Positions 50,023 to 58,048 of a stretch of DNA of 64,000 bases are shown piece after piece; the stretch's first letter is position 1, and every line of letters starts with the position of its first letter. A program made the translations under genes and the position numbers. The notes under the pieces are model-generated. The model did not search any database and had not been told where the DNA came from. It saw only the letters and a list, made by a program, of their open reading frames with translations. Origin of the DNA: Bacillus sp. NP157 (GTDB lineage: Bacteria; Pseudomonadota; Gammaproteobacteria; Xanthomonadales; Rhodanobacteraceae); assembly GCA_018889975.1 (NCBI GenBank), contig CP076546.1:3720001-3784000 (forward strand), written 5' to 3'.

Positions 50023-52394
50023 AACAATTCGGACTGCTGATTCGTGAGTGCGGCGAGCGACTCGCCGGAGGGGGCGAGGATGGCGTCGGCGATGGGTTCG
50101 AGTTGATTGGTGAGGTAATGCTCATGGTCGACGGCGGCGACGCGTACTTCGACGGGTTCCGGGCCCGCCAGTGTCATCACGTAGCTGATCCATCCACCGT
50201 TTTGATACTGCAGCGGTCGACCTTGCCGCGCGTTGTATTCGTCGGCGAGTCGCGCCGCGCGTACCTGCGGCGGGGTCGTGCGGTCGTACGAATCCAGCTT
50301 GCCACGCAGGCGCTTGCGATAGACCAGCAGATCGTCGAGTTCGCCGGCCTGGAGCTGGCGCACGTATTCGACGATGTAATCGACGTACGGCTCGCGGCGG
50401 AAGATGCGGCCGTACAGCTCGCGCTGGAAGCGCTGGGCAAGCGGCGTCCAGTCGCTGCGCACGGTTTCCAGGCCGCGGAATACCAGCTCGTCGCTGCCGT
50501 CGTCGGCTTCGACCAGCCCTGCGTAACGTTTCTTGCTACCCAGCTCGCTGCCACGGATGGTCGGCATGAAGAAGCGCTTGTAGTGCGTATCGAATTCGAT
50601 CTCGAGGAAACTGTCGACGCCATAGTCGCGGGCGAGCGTATCCTTCCACCACTGGTTGATCAGGCCGACCAGCCGCGCGCCGACGGCCGTTGCCTCGGCC
50701 TCGCTGTGTGCCTCGCCGAGCCAGATGAAGATCGAATCGGTGTCGCCGTAGATCGCTTCGTAGCCTTCCGCTTCGACCAGCGCGCGCGTGCTTCGCATCA
50801 TCTCGTGGCCGCGCAGGGTCACGGCCGCGGCGAGGCGTGGATCGAAGAAGCGTCCGCCGGATGCACCGAGCACGCCAACGAAGGCGTTCATCAACAGCTT
50901 GAACGCTTGCGAGAGCGCCTGGTTGCCATCGCGCTTGGCCTGGTCGCGACGTTCCCACAAGTGCGTGATGATGCCGGGCAAACAATGTTTCGTACGTGAG
51001 AAGCGCGTGTCGTTCGGGCCCGGCACGGTATCGGCGAGGTCGCTCGCACGCATGCCTTCGGCGAGCCCGATCGGGTCGACGAGGAAGGTACGGATGATCG
51101 ATGGATACAGGCTCTTGTAGTCGAGCACCAGCACGGAGTCGTAGATGCCGGGACGCGACTCCATGACGAATCCGCCCGGATACGACTCGCCGTGGCTCAG
51201 CCCGATGTTCGGCGCCACGTAGCCTTCGCGATGCATGCGCGGCAGGTAGTGATGGCTGAAGGCGGCGATCGATCCGCCGGACTGGTCGGCCGGCAAGCCG
51301 GTGGCGTTGGCGCGCTCGAGGACGAAATCCAGCAACTTCACCTTGTCGAAGATCCGCGTCACCAGTTCGCAGTCAACCAGGTTGTAGCGTGCGAGGGCCG
51401 GCTTGTCCTCGCGGAAGCGCCGTTCGATTTCGTCCATGCGGTGGTACGGATCGTCGACGTCCTTGCCTTCGCCCAACAGCGCCTGCGCGACGCTTTCCAG
51501 GCTGAACGAGGGGAACGACCACATCGCCGAGCGCATCGCTTCGATGCCGTCGATGGCGAGGCGACCGGGAATGGAGGCGAACACATAGCCCTCGCGCCGG
51601 CCATGCGCGCGCCAGTCGATCGCGCGCCCGCCACGCCCCAGTGCCAGCACCAGCCCGTGCTGGTCGGCACAGGCCTGCAGCAGGCGCAGGTCGAACTGCA
51701 CGAGGTTCCAGCCGATGATGGCGTCGGGGTCGTGCTCGCGGAACCACGCGTTCAGCGCGAGGATCATCGCCGGGCGGTCGGCACAATAGGCCAGGTCGAA
51801 GTCGACCATCGTCGCATCGCCTTCCGGCCTGGCGCCGAGCATGTACACCTGGCGTTGCCCGCACCCTTCCAGGGCGACCGAGTACAGCTCGCCCATCGCG
51901 CTGGTTTCGATGTCGAGCGAGACCACCCGCAACGACGGGCGGTAGGCATCGCTGGGCTTGATCCGTGGATTCACCAGCACGGCGTGATCGTCGCTTTCGG
52001 TGGCTTCCACCGTCACCGACGCCGTGATGAACCGCTCCATCAGGTAGCGATCGGTGGGACGGATATCCGCCTCGAGCAAGGTGATGCCGCGCTCCGAAAG
52101 CCGTTTCTCCAGACGGAGCATCGCCCGGTAACCCTGCGCGTAGAGGCCGCTGACCGGCTCCTGCGCGAGTGTCTTCAGCGGCAGCGGCTTCAGCTCGAAG
52201 GCACCATCGTTCCTGATCGCCGCTTCGACGTCGGCGCGTTGCGCCTCGCGCACGAAGGCGACCGCCGACTGCCCGGTCACCAGCACGTTACGCGGGCCGG
52301 CCTCGGTGGCAAGCCAGAACTCGAGGCTCACCCCATCGCGGGTATCGCGCCAGTGTCGGGTGAGGATGAAGCCACGAGGGTCAGGCGCATGCAT
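50019..52394 (-). CDS. polB: DNA polymerase II (family B)
   Basis: A 791-residue family B DNA polymerase, the SOS-associated enzyme that restarts stalled forks and proofreads. Exonuclease motifs are complete: SLDIETS (Exo I), IIGWNLVQFDLRLL (Exo II) and YNLVDCEL (Exo III). Polymerase motifs are complete: LDYKSLYPSIIRTF (A), the KLLMNAFVGVLGASGGRF segment (B) and YGDTDSIF (C) plus KKRYAGL. Length matches E. coli PolB (783). Convergent with the AraC gene. No SOS box was found upstream by eye. Confidence 0.96.
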   Translation of the reverse strand: MHAPDPRGFILTRHWRDTRDGVSLEFWLATEAGPRNVLVTGQSAVAFVREAQRADVEAAIRNDGAFELKPLPLKTLAQEPVSGLYAQGYRAMLRLEKRLSERGITLLEADIRPTDRYLMERFITASVTVEATESDDHAVLVNPRIKPSDAYRPSLRVVSLDIETSAMGELYSVALEGCGQRQVYMLGARPEGDATMVDFDLAYCADRPAMILALNAWFREHDPDAIIGWNLVQFDLRLLQACADQHGLVLALGRGGRAIDWRAHGRREGYVFASIPGRLAIDGIEAMRSAMWSFPSFSLESVAQALLGEGKDVDDPYHRMDEIERRFREDKPALARYNLVDCELVTRIFDKVKLLDFVLERANATGLPADQSGGSIAAFSHHYLPRMHREGYVAPNIGLSHGESYPGGFVMESRPGIYDSVLVLDYKSLYPSIIRTFLVDPIGLAEGMRASDLADTVPGPNDTRFSRTKHCLPGIITHLWERRDQAKRDGNQALSQAFKLLMNAFVGVLGASGGRFFDPRLAAAVTLRGHEMMRSTRALVEAEGYEAIYGDTDSIFIWLGEAHSEAEATAVGARLVGLINQWWKDTLARDYGVDSFLEIEFDTHYKRFFMPTIRGSELGSKKRYAGLVEADDGSDELVFRGLETVRSDWTPLAQRFQRELYGRIFRREPYVDYIVEYVRQLQAGELDDLLVYRKRLRGKLDSYDRTTPPQVRAARLADEYNARQGRPLQYQNGGWISYVMTLAGPEPVEVRVAAVDHEHYLTNQLEPIADAILAPSGESLAALTNQQSELF

Positions 52395-52429
52395 CGACCG
52401 ATTTTACAGGGCCTGCTGACAGCATGGTG

Positions 52430-53455
52430 TCAGCAGGCGACGGGATTGATCTCCACGCTGACGTGGACGAGCTCGTCGTGGATCGACAACGCCTTGCGGT
52501 AGTACGCCGCGTCCACCGGCGCATCCGTGGCCAGGCTAAGCACCACGGCGAACTTGCCCTTGCCCACCCGCCACACATGCAGGTCGGTGATGACCGCGGG
52601 TCGTGGATCGGTGGCGATGACTTCGCGGATCTCGTCGACGACGGGCGCGTCCATCTCGGCATCGAGCAGGACGCGGCCGGTGTCGCGCAACAGGCCCACG
52701 CCCCAGACGGTGACCAGGACCGCCCCGAGCAGACCCATCACCGGGTCCATCCAGCGCACGCCCCAGAGCATGCCGGCGATGAGCGCGGCGATGGCCAGCA
52801 CCGAGGTGGCGGCGTCCGCCACGACGTGTAGGTAGGCCGAGCGCAGGTTCAGGTCGTGCGCGTGGCCCTGTGCATGGTCGTGCGGGGGATGCGCGTGGCC
52901 TCCGTGCGAGTGGTGATCGTGCCTATGGCTATGGCCGTGGCTATGGCCGTGGCCGTGACTATGGCCGTGGCCATGTTCGTGGTCGTGCTGGTCGCGCAGC
53001 CACCAGGCGCAGATGAGATTCACCGCGAGCCCCACCACCGCGATGCCGATCGCCTGCGGATAGTGGATGGGCAGCGGGTCGAGCAGGCGCTCGAACGACT
53101 GGAAGGCCATCAGTCCGGCCACGCCCAACAACAGGATCGCCGAGGTGTACCCGCCGAGGATCTCGATCTTCCACGTGCCGAAGGCGAAGCGCGGATCCCG
53201 GGCAAAGCGACGTGAACAGGCGTAGGCAAAGGCGGAGAGGCCCAGCGCCAGCGCATGCGAACTCATGTGCCATCCGTCCGCCAGCAGCGCCATGGAGTTG
53301 TAGTACCAGCCGCCGGCAATCTCGACCACCATCATGGCCGCGGTGAGATACACGGCCCGGCGCGTGCTTCGCTCAGCGAGCGGATTGCCTTCATTGAAGG
53401 CGTGCGAATGGACGAGGCCTTGGGCGGCCGCTTCGATGGACATGGAATGGCTCAC
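52430..53455 (-). CDS. dmeF: Cation diffusion facilitator with His-rich loop (DmeF-like Ni/Co/Zn exporter)
   Basis: A 341-residue CDF antiporter: six transmembrane helices with the metal-site residues DGWHMSSH in TM2 and HVVADAATSV (HxxxD) in TM5, and a C-terminal cytoplasmic domain (HDELVHVSVEINP). Between TM4 and TM5 is a roughly 45-residue histidine-rich loop (HGHGHSHGHGHSHGHSHRHD), coded by tandem CATGGCCATAGCC-type units. It would export divalent cobalt, nickel or zinc by proton antiport. The start may be GTG 53455 or ATG 53443. Divergent from the RcnR-type regulator with the operator palindrome between. Confidence 0.92.
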   Translation of the reverse strand: MSHSMSIEAAAQGLVHSHAFNEGNPLAERSTRRAVYLTAAMMVVEIAGGWYYNSMALLADGWHMSSHALALGLSAFAYACSRRFARDPRFAFGTWKIEILGGYTSAILLLGVAGLMAFQSFERLLDPLPIHYPQAIGIAVVGLAVNLICAWWLRDQHDHEHGHGHSHGHGHSHGHSHRHDHHSHGGHAHPPHDHAQGHAHDLNLRSAYLHVVADAATSVLAIAALIAGMLWGVRWMDPVMGLLGAVLVTVWGVGLLRDTGRVLLDAEMDAPVVDEIREVIATDPRPAVITDLHVWRVGKGKFAVVLSLATDAPVDAAYYRKALSIHDELVHVSVEINPVAC

Positions 53456-53483
53456 TGGGCTAACGTGGCTACATCCTAGTCCA

Positions 53484-53502
53484 TATACCCCCAGGGGGTA
53501 TA
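53484..53502. promoter_or_regulatory. Perfect 19-bp palindrome: RcnR-type operator
   Basis: TATACCCCCAGGGGGTATA has G/C tracts bounded by TAT, a dyad perfect around the central A. RcnR/CsoR-family operators are G-tract palindromes of this kind. It lies 29 bases upstream of dmeF and 6 bases upstream of the regulator start, in the shared promoter. Confidence 0.9.
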
Positions 53503-53507
53503 CATCG

Positions 53508-53780
53508 ATGTCTCACGTTTCCCAGAACAAGAGCCGCCTGGTCACCCGCATCCGCCGCCTGCGCGGCCAGCTCGACGCCCTGGAGCGCGCGCTGGAAGGC
53601 GATGCCGAGTGCCTCGACGTCCTCACCCAGGCCGCGGCCATCCGCGGTGCGTCGCAAGGCCTGATGGTGGAGCTGCTCGGCGACCACCTGCGCCAGCACG
53701 TCGTCGCGCCCGAAGATGTCGAGGAACGCGAGGCCGAGGCCGAACAGGTGCTGCAGCTGGTGAGACGCTACCTGGGCTGA
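53508..53780 (+). CDS. dmeR: RcnR-type nickel/cobalt-responsive repressor (DmeR-like)
   Basis: A 90-residue all-helical CsoR/RcnR-family repressor that binds metal and then leaves the operator. The four ligands of E. coli RcnR are present at the same positions: His3 (MSH), Cys35 (AEC), His60 and His64 (GDHLRQH), so a nickel/cobalt-type site is predicted rather than the copper or formaldehyde chemistry of CsoR/FrmR. It overlaps the operator region and is divergent from the exporter, forming an autoregulated metal-efflux switch. Confidence 0.92.
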   Translation: MSHVSQNKSRLVTRIRRLRGQLDALERALEGDAECLDVLTQAAAIRGASQGLMVELLGDHLRQHVVAPEDVEEREAEAEQVLQLVRRYLG

Positions 53781-53845
53781 CGCGGTCGTCGCGGGATGCT
53801 GCCGTATGATCCGGGGCAACGCTGCCTTCGGATGAGCCCCAAGCC

Positions 53846-55105
53846 ATGGCTAACAGCAAGACCTTCGATGCCGACGTCGTCATCATTGGCGGCGGTGCGG
53901 CAGGTGTCGGCGCGGCGCGCCGGCTTTCCGGCCGTGGCCTGACGGTTTGGCTGCTGGAAGCCACCCAGCGGATCGGCGGCCGCGGCTACACGCTTGACCT
54001 GGAAGGCTTGCCGCTGGACATGGGCTGCGGCTGGTTGCATTCGGCGGAGCACAACGGATGGCGCCAGCTCGCCGAAAACGAAGGCTGGACGATCGACCGG
54101 CGCCCGGCGGCCTGGAGCAAGCCGCAACCGCATCCGCATTTTCCCGACGCCGACCAGGCCGCCGCGCATGCGGCATACGACGCCTGGCACGAACGACTGA
54201 TGACGTCGCCGCCGGCATCGGACCGGGCATCCGATGCACTGGATCCGGAAAGCCGCTGGAACGGCTACCTGCAGGCCATGAGTGGCTATATCAGCGGCGC
54301 GCCGCTGGAACGCATCTCGGCCATCGACTACAACGCCTACGAACGTGCCGCCACCGATAGCAACTGGCGCCTGCCGCGTGGCTACGGCACCCTGATCGCC
54401 GCGCACCTGCCGCACGACACCGGCTGCCACCTGGCAACCCCGGTTCAGTCCATCGACCTGGATGGCCCCGGGGTGAGGCTCGACACGCCGACCGGCACGA
54501 TCCACTGCCGCGCGGCGATCCTCACGGTGTCGACCAACGTGCTGGCCAGCGACGTGATCCGGCTGCCCGAAGCGCTCGATGCATGGCGACACGCTGCCTC
54601 CTGCCTGCCCCTCGGCTGCGACGAGAAGCTCTTCCTGCACATCGACGGCGAGCTGGACCTGCCTGCCGAGCGCGTGCTGATCGCCGACCCGCATGACCCG
54701 GACAGCCCGGTGTTCTACCTGCGCCCGCTCGACCGGCCCGTGATCGAGACCTTCCTCGGCGGAAGCAGCGCCCACCGGGTCAGTGTCGAGGGGCCGGCAG
54801 CCGCCTTCGGCCACCTGATGGACCTGCTCGGCGGCCTGCTCGGCACGGCCGCCGCGCGGCGGATTCGTCCGCTGGCCTCGTCGGCCTGGAGCGGGACCAC
54901 GTTCGTACGTGGCTCCTACAGCCATGCCCTGCCCGGCTATGCGGCGCAGCGCCAGATCCTTGCCAGCGCCTTCCGCGAACGCCTGTTCTTTGCCGGCGAA
55001 GCGACCCATCCGAATGCCTTCTCCACGGCCCACGGCGCGCTCGCAAGCGGCACCCGCGCGGCCGACGAAGTCCTGGCTTGCCTGTCGTCCGGCACCGGTG
55101 GATGA
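53846..55105 (+). CDS. Flavin-containing monoamine oxidase family protein
   Basis: A 419-residue FAD-dependent amine oxidase. The N-terminal VVIIGGGAAGVGAARRLSG is the FAD-binding dinucleotide fold, followed by GGRGYTLDL (GG-doublet region) and a C-terminal segment LFFAGEATHPNAFSTAHGA, the second FAD contact with conserved GEAT. It oxidises an amine to imine, giving H2O2 and ammonia. It is of bacterial stand-alone type; the substrate is unknown. Begins 66 bases after the regulator gene. Confidence 0.92.
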   Translation: MANSKTFDADVVIIGGGAAGVGAARRLSGRGLTVWLLEATQRIGGRGYTLDLEGLPLDMGCGWLHSAEHNGWRQLAENEGWTIDRRPAAWSKPQPHPHFPDADQAAAHAAYDAWHERLMTSPPASDRASDALDPESRWNGYLQAMSGYISGAPLERISAIDYNAYERAATDSNWRLPRGYGTLIAAHLPHDTGCHLATPVQSIDLDGPGVRLDTPTGTIHCRAAILTVSTNVLASDVIRLPEALDAWRHAASCLPLGCDEKLFLHIDGELDLPAERVLIADPHDPDSPVFYLRPLDRPVIETFLGGSSAHRVSVEGPAAAFGHLMDLLGGLLGTAAARRIRPLASSAWSGTTFVRGSYSHALPGYAAQRQILASAFRERLFFAGEATHPNAFSTAHGALASGTRAADEVLACLSSGTGG

Positions 55106-55154
55106 TGCACCCCGACTGGCGGGATCGCCGGGCTAACAGGGGACAGGGGACAAC

Positions 55155-56267
55155 ATGGCACCGAAGGCATTCGACAGCGCGGCGTGCCCGCGTTGCGGCA
55201 CGGCATACGCTTCCGACGGCGCGGCATGCGCCCACTGTCCACCGCCGCTTCAACCGCCGCCCCTGTTCACCGGACCATCCCAGTTCGCACCGCGCAGTCG
55301 GGCGGCGGCTCAAGAGCGTGCGAACGACCTCGGCACGACCGCTTTCGGAATCTGGATGGCCGTGCTGGCCACCATCATCGTGGTGGGCGGCTTTTACTTC
55401 GTCCCGGCCGACCAGCGCGACACTTCGGAAAAGATCGGCGCGATGTTCTGGCCATTCTTCCTCGGTGGCCTGGTCGGCGGTTGCATGAAACTATTTGGGG
55501 TCAAACGTTTCCGCTGGATCATGGCCAGCACGGCGACGCTCGCCTGCCTTCTGACGGTAGCCATGCATACGCGCCAGGACCATGAGCGCCAGGAAGTGCA
55601 CGACGCTATCGTCCAGGTCAACGAACTCGCCGAAGCCAACGCCAACGGTAAGGCCGCGCCGACGCCCTCGGCAGGCGTCTTGCCGGAAAGCCCGATCGCG
55701 CAAGCAGTGCTAAAGATCCGCGATCGCGCGGCACAGCTTTCCCACCAGGTGGATGGGCGCATCGCCGCTATCGCCGTGCTGCAGATCGAAACAGTGCTGC
55801 AACCCGCAAGCCTTGCGAGCACCTCGGTCATAGCGGACAGCCGCGTGCGCATGGCGAACTATACGAAGCTGCAGCATGCGGTGAAGGACGACTACGTGGC
55901 TTATATCCACGATGTCCGCGCCCTGATCGACGGCGTCCCGCTCTCACAGCGCGCGGTCATCCTCAATGGCTTCGACGGAGCGGCGGCACGCCTTACCAGC
56001 GCACTCGACCAGTTGCTCGGGGTGGAAGACGAGTTGACCCGCGACGTCATCGGTATCCTCGACTTCGCCGAGAAGAATCACGCACGCATCCTGCTGAAGG
56101 ATGGCCACCTGCTCATGGCAACCAACACCCTCGCCGAAGATTACAACGCCCGGATCCATGCCATCCAGGCGCTGGTCCCGCGCGAGAAAGCGGCGCAGGA
56201 CCAGCTCATCCAGATCGACCGCGATGCGCGTAGCAAACTCGCCGAGGCAGAGAAGGCTACACGCTAA
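55155..56267 (+). CDS. Zinc-ribbon membrane protein of unknown function
   Basis: A 370-residue protein with an N-terminal zinc ribbon (CPRCGTAYASDGAACAHC, two CxxC pairs), a Pro-rich linker (30-50), two or three hydrophobic segments (about 62-82, 90-110 and 118-136) and a long helical, coiled-coil-like C-terminal domain (about 150-365). No family recognised. It may be a membrane-bound sensor or scaffold, the cytosolic ribbon recruiting a partner and the helical domain lying on the other side. It is less GC-rich than its neighbours and stands between the amine oxidase and the small lipoprotein. Confidence 0.75.
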   Translation: MAPKAFDSAACPRCGTAYASDGAACAHCPPPLQPPPLFTGPSQFAPRSRAAAQERANDLGTTAFGIWMAVLATIIVVGGFYFVPADQRDTSEKIGAMFWPFFLGGLVGGCMKLFGVKRFRWIMASTATLACLLTVAMHTRQDHERQEVHDAIVQVNELAEANANGKAAPTPSAGVLPESPIAQAVLKIRDRAAQLSHQVDGRIAAIAVLQIETVLQPASLASTSVIADSRVRMANYTKLQHAVKDDYVAYIHDVRALIDGVPLSQRAVILNGFDGAAARLTSALDQLLGVEDELTRDVIGILDFAEKNHARILLKDGHLLMATNTLAEDYNARIHAIQALVPREKAAQDQLIQIDRDARSKLAEAEKATR

Positions 56268-56286
56268 GGGGAGCTACGCGGCGTGC

Positions 56287-56433
56287 TTAGCGGCGCCAGC
56301 CGTCGTGGCAGCGGTCACCGTCGTGGTCGCAGCGGTAGCCGTCGTGATGGTACGGACGGTCGTCATGGATGATGCAACCACTCAGGGAAGAGGCGGCCAT
56401 CGCTACGGCGAGCATGAGAAGGATGCGTTTCAT
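56287..56433 (-). CDS. Small His/Asp-rich lipoprotein (48 aa)
   Basis: A 48-residue lipoprotein: signal MKRILLMLAVAMAASSLSGC (Cys 20 in LSGC) followed by a short His/Asp/Cys-rich mature part (DHDGDRCHDG). The ribosome binding site GAGGA stands 10 bases upstream. The mature part could bind a metal ion, but nothing more specific can be said. It is too short for most gene finders. It is convergent with the zinc-ribbon gene, 20 bases apart. Confidence 0.75.
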   Translation of the reverse strand: MKRILLMLAVAMAASSLSGCIIHDDRPYHHDGYRCDHDGDRCHDGWRR

Positions 56434-56611
56434 GGAGGGTTCCTCGTGCATGCGCAGTAGTGCGCCACGATGACAGCGTGGACCGGCGCACGCGAGGGAT
56501 CCATCGAAAACACGTCACGGTGGCGCGACGACAAAGCGTCCGTTCAGGGTTATTAACGAAACCTGATTCCATGCGATGCTTCCCGCTGGCAAACCCAGGG
56601 AGTCAGCAAGC

Positions 56612-57124
56612 ATGCCGTTACCCGACATCATCGCGCCGGGGCTCGACGTGCTTTTCTGCGGGATCAATCCCGGGTTGGTCGCGGCGGCCAGCGGCGAGCA
56701 CTTCGCCGGTCGCTCGAATCGGTTCTGGCGGGTCATACACCTCGCCGGTTTCACCGACGAGCAACTCACGCCAGCGCAAGCCCGATTGATCCTCGACTAC
56801 GGTTACGGCCTGACGACGTTCGTGCAACGGCCAACGGCTGGTGCAGACGAAGTCACCCGGGAGGAGTTCGAAGCGGCCGGCGACGCCTTCCGCAAACGAG
56901 TCGCCCGATACAAGCCAAGGGTCGTCGCCTTCCTCGGCAAAGCCGCATACGCATCCCTATCGAACCAACGCATCCTGCCGTGGGGACGGCAGTCAACACC
57001 GATCGCGCAATCGATCGCGTGGGTATTGCCCAACACAAGCGGTCGGAATCGTGCGTTCACCCTCGACCAGCTCGTGGAGGCGTACAGCGCGCTGCGCGAG
57101 GCCATCGGGCCAGCCAGGGATTGA
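56612..57124 (+). CDS. mug: Mismatch-specific uracil/thymine DNA glycosylase
   Basis: A 170-residue Mug/TDG-family glycosylase: FCGINPGLVAAASG contains the catalytic-loop motif GINPG with Asn as the attacking residue, HFAGRSNRFW follows (the mismatch-reading loop), and VLPNTSGRNRAF at about 145 is the DNA-intercalation loop. It excises uracil or ethenocytosine from G:U and G:epsilonC pairs. Length matches E. coli Mug (168). Start ATG 56612; the small lipoprotein is divergent. Confidence 0.94.
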   Translation: MPLPDIIAPGLDVLFCGINPGLVAAASGEHFAGRSNRFWRVIHLAGFTDEQLTPAQARLILDYGYGLTTFVQRPTAGADEVTREEFEAAGDAFRKRVARYKPRVVAFLGKAAYASLSNQRILPWGRQSTPIAQSIAWVLPNTSGRNRAFTLDQLVEAYSALREAIGPARD

Positions 57125-57161
57125 GCTTGAAACCGGCGCGTCGTGATCGTATATTCGACCT

Positions 57162-57244
57162 CGATCCGACCAACCCGCACTCGTCGACAAGAGCCCCTGG
57201 GCGCTTCCTCGGATAGACGATGATGTGGGTTGGTCATTTTTTTT
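57162..57244 (+). ncRNA. Candidate ~82-nt small RNA with strong promoter and terminator
   Basis: The region after mug has a near-consensus sigma-70 promoter, TTGAAA (57127-57132) then 17 bases then TATATT (57150-57155), predicting a transcript from about 57161. Its closing stem GACCAACCC/GGGTTGGTC (57168-57176 with 57227-57235) is followed by eight T's (57237-57244), with an inner TCGTC/GACGA stem. An alternative pairing, ATCCGA (57164-57169) with TCGGAT (57209-57214), competes with the terminator stem. No known RNA family recognised. It runs into the stop codon of the convergent DUF3800 gene. Confidence 0.6.
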
Positions 57245-57899
57245 AGTAATAGTGCACGTCGCTTCGTGCGTAGAGATCGTGGCAGCTGACGACGTTGTGA
57301 GCGATCTGAGATAGCCGGCGATCGTCGCCCCGCTCATACGCGCGCTGGATTGCCCAGGCGCAGTAGTCAGCCACCTGCAAGCATGGGTCGCTGCTCGCTG
57401 ACCAGAACGTCGTTTCCCAGCGCACATCCGGCAGGACTTGCTGGGCGACATCGTTGATGGCCGCACGAAAAGCGGATCGTTCCTTCTTGGTGCCGATGGA
57501 CGCTGCCTGGATGAGGAGTTCGTCTCCCGGCCGCGCAATCTGGCGTCCGCAATGCCTGAAGTGGAAATACCACGCGTGCCGGTAGAAATCGAAGCGATCG
57601 CTTCGCACGCTCGGGTACGCCTTGGACTTTTCGAGCAGGGTTGCATCCACACGGAATGGCTTGCCGGCCAGAAGCTCGAAGACGGCGCTCCTGACGGCCT
57701 CGGGATCCTTCGTCGCATGGAACTGTTTTGCATCGACGTTGATTCCTTTCCAGGCCAGCTCTCGGCGAAGTTCGAGCATGTCCGTCCCGATGGAGCAGTC
57801 CTCGGTGTTGACCGTGCAGATGAGGAAATACTTAGACACGTGGGGCTTCCTTGCGAACTCCATGCAGCCTGCCTCATCGGCGAACAGATAACGCACCAT
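57243..57899 (-). CDS. DUF3800-domain protein
   Basis: A 218-residue protein with DUF3800 signatures: the N-terminal RYLFADEAG (first Asp/Glu site) and the C-terminal LQVADYCAWAIQRAYERGD (second acidic cluster, Asp in VADY). The fold is RNase-H-like, so nuclease activity is plausible but untested. DUF3800 genes occur in mobile elements and defence loci. AAGGAG precedes the ATG at 57899; the frame also opens at an upstream GTG. It is lower in GC than the surrounding genes and is convergent with the RNA candidate; its stop lies in the RNA's T-run. Confidence 0.82.
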   Translation of the reverse strand: MVRYLFADEAGCMEFARKPHVSKYFLICTVNTEDCSIGTDMLELRRELAWKGINVDAKQFHATKDPEAVRSAVFELLAGKPFRVDATLLEKSKAYPSVRSDRFDFYRHAWYFHFRHCGRQIARPGDELLIQAASIGTKKERSAFRAAINDVAQQVLPDVRWETTFWSASSDPCLQVADYCAWAIQRAYERGDDRRLSQIAHNVVSCHDLYARSDVHYY

Positions 57900-58048
57900 C
57901 TCTCCTTCGTCGTCCTCTGGCGGCGATGAAAGCACGGAGCGTAAAGATGTCGAAACCGAAGGCGGCTTAACCGCGGTAGCGCTACCCGTTCGTCCAACGT
58001 CTTCGGATGTCAGGTGGCGAAATTACGCAGAGTGAGGCGAGTAGTGGT

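Noticed and set aside
52880-52990. Repeat region near 52.9 kb as a separate repeat element
   Set aside because: It is the coding sequence of the His-rich loop of the CDF exporter, in frame throughout.
57221-57247. Mini-ORF ATG-ATG-TGG-GTT-GGT-CAT-TTT-TTT-TAG after mug
   Set aside because: It lies in the terminator stem and T-run of the RNA candidate and has no ribosome binding site.
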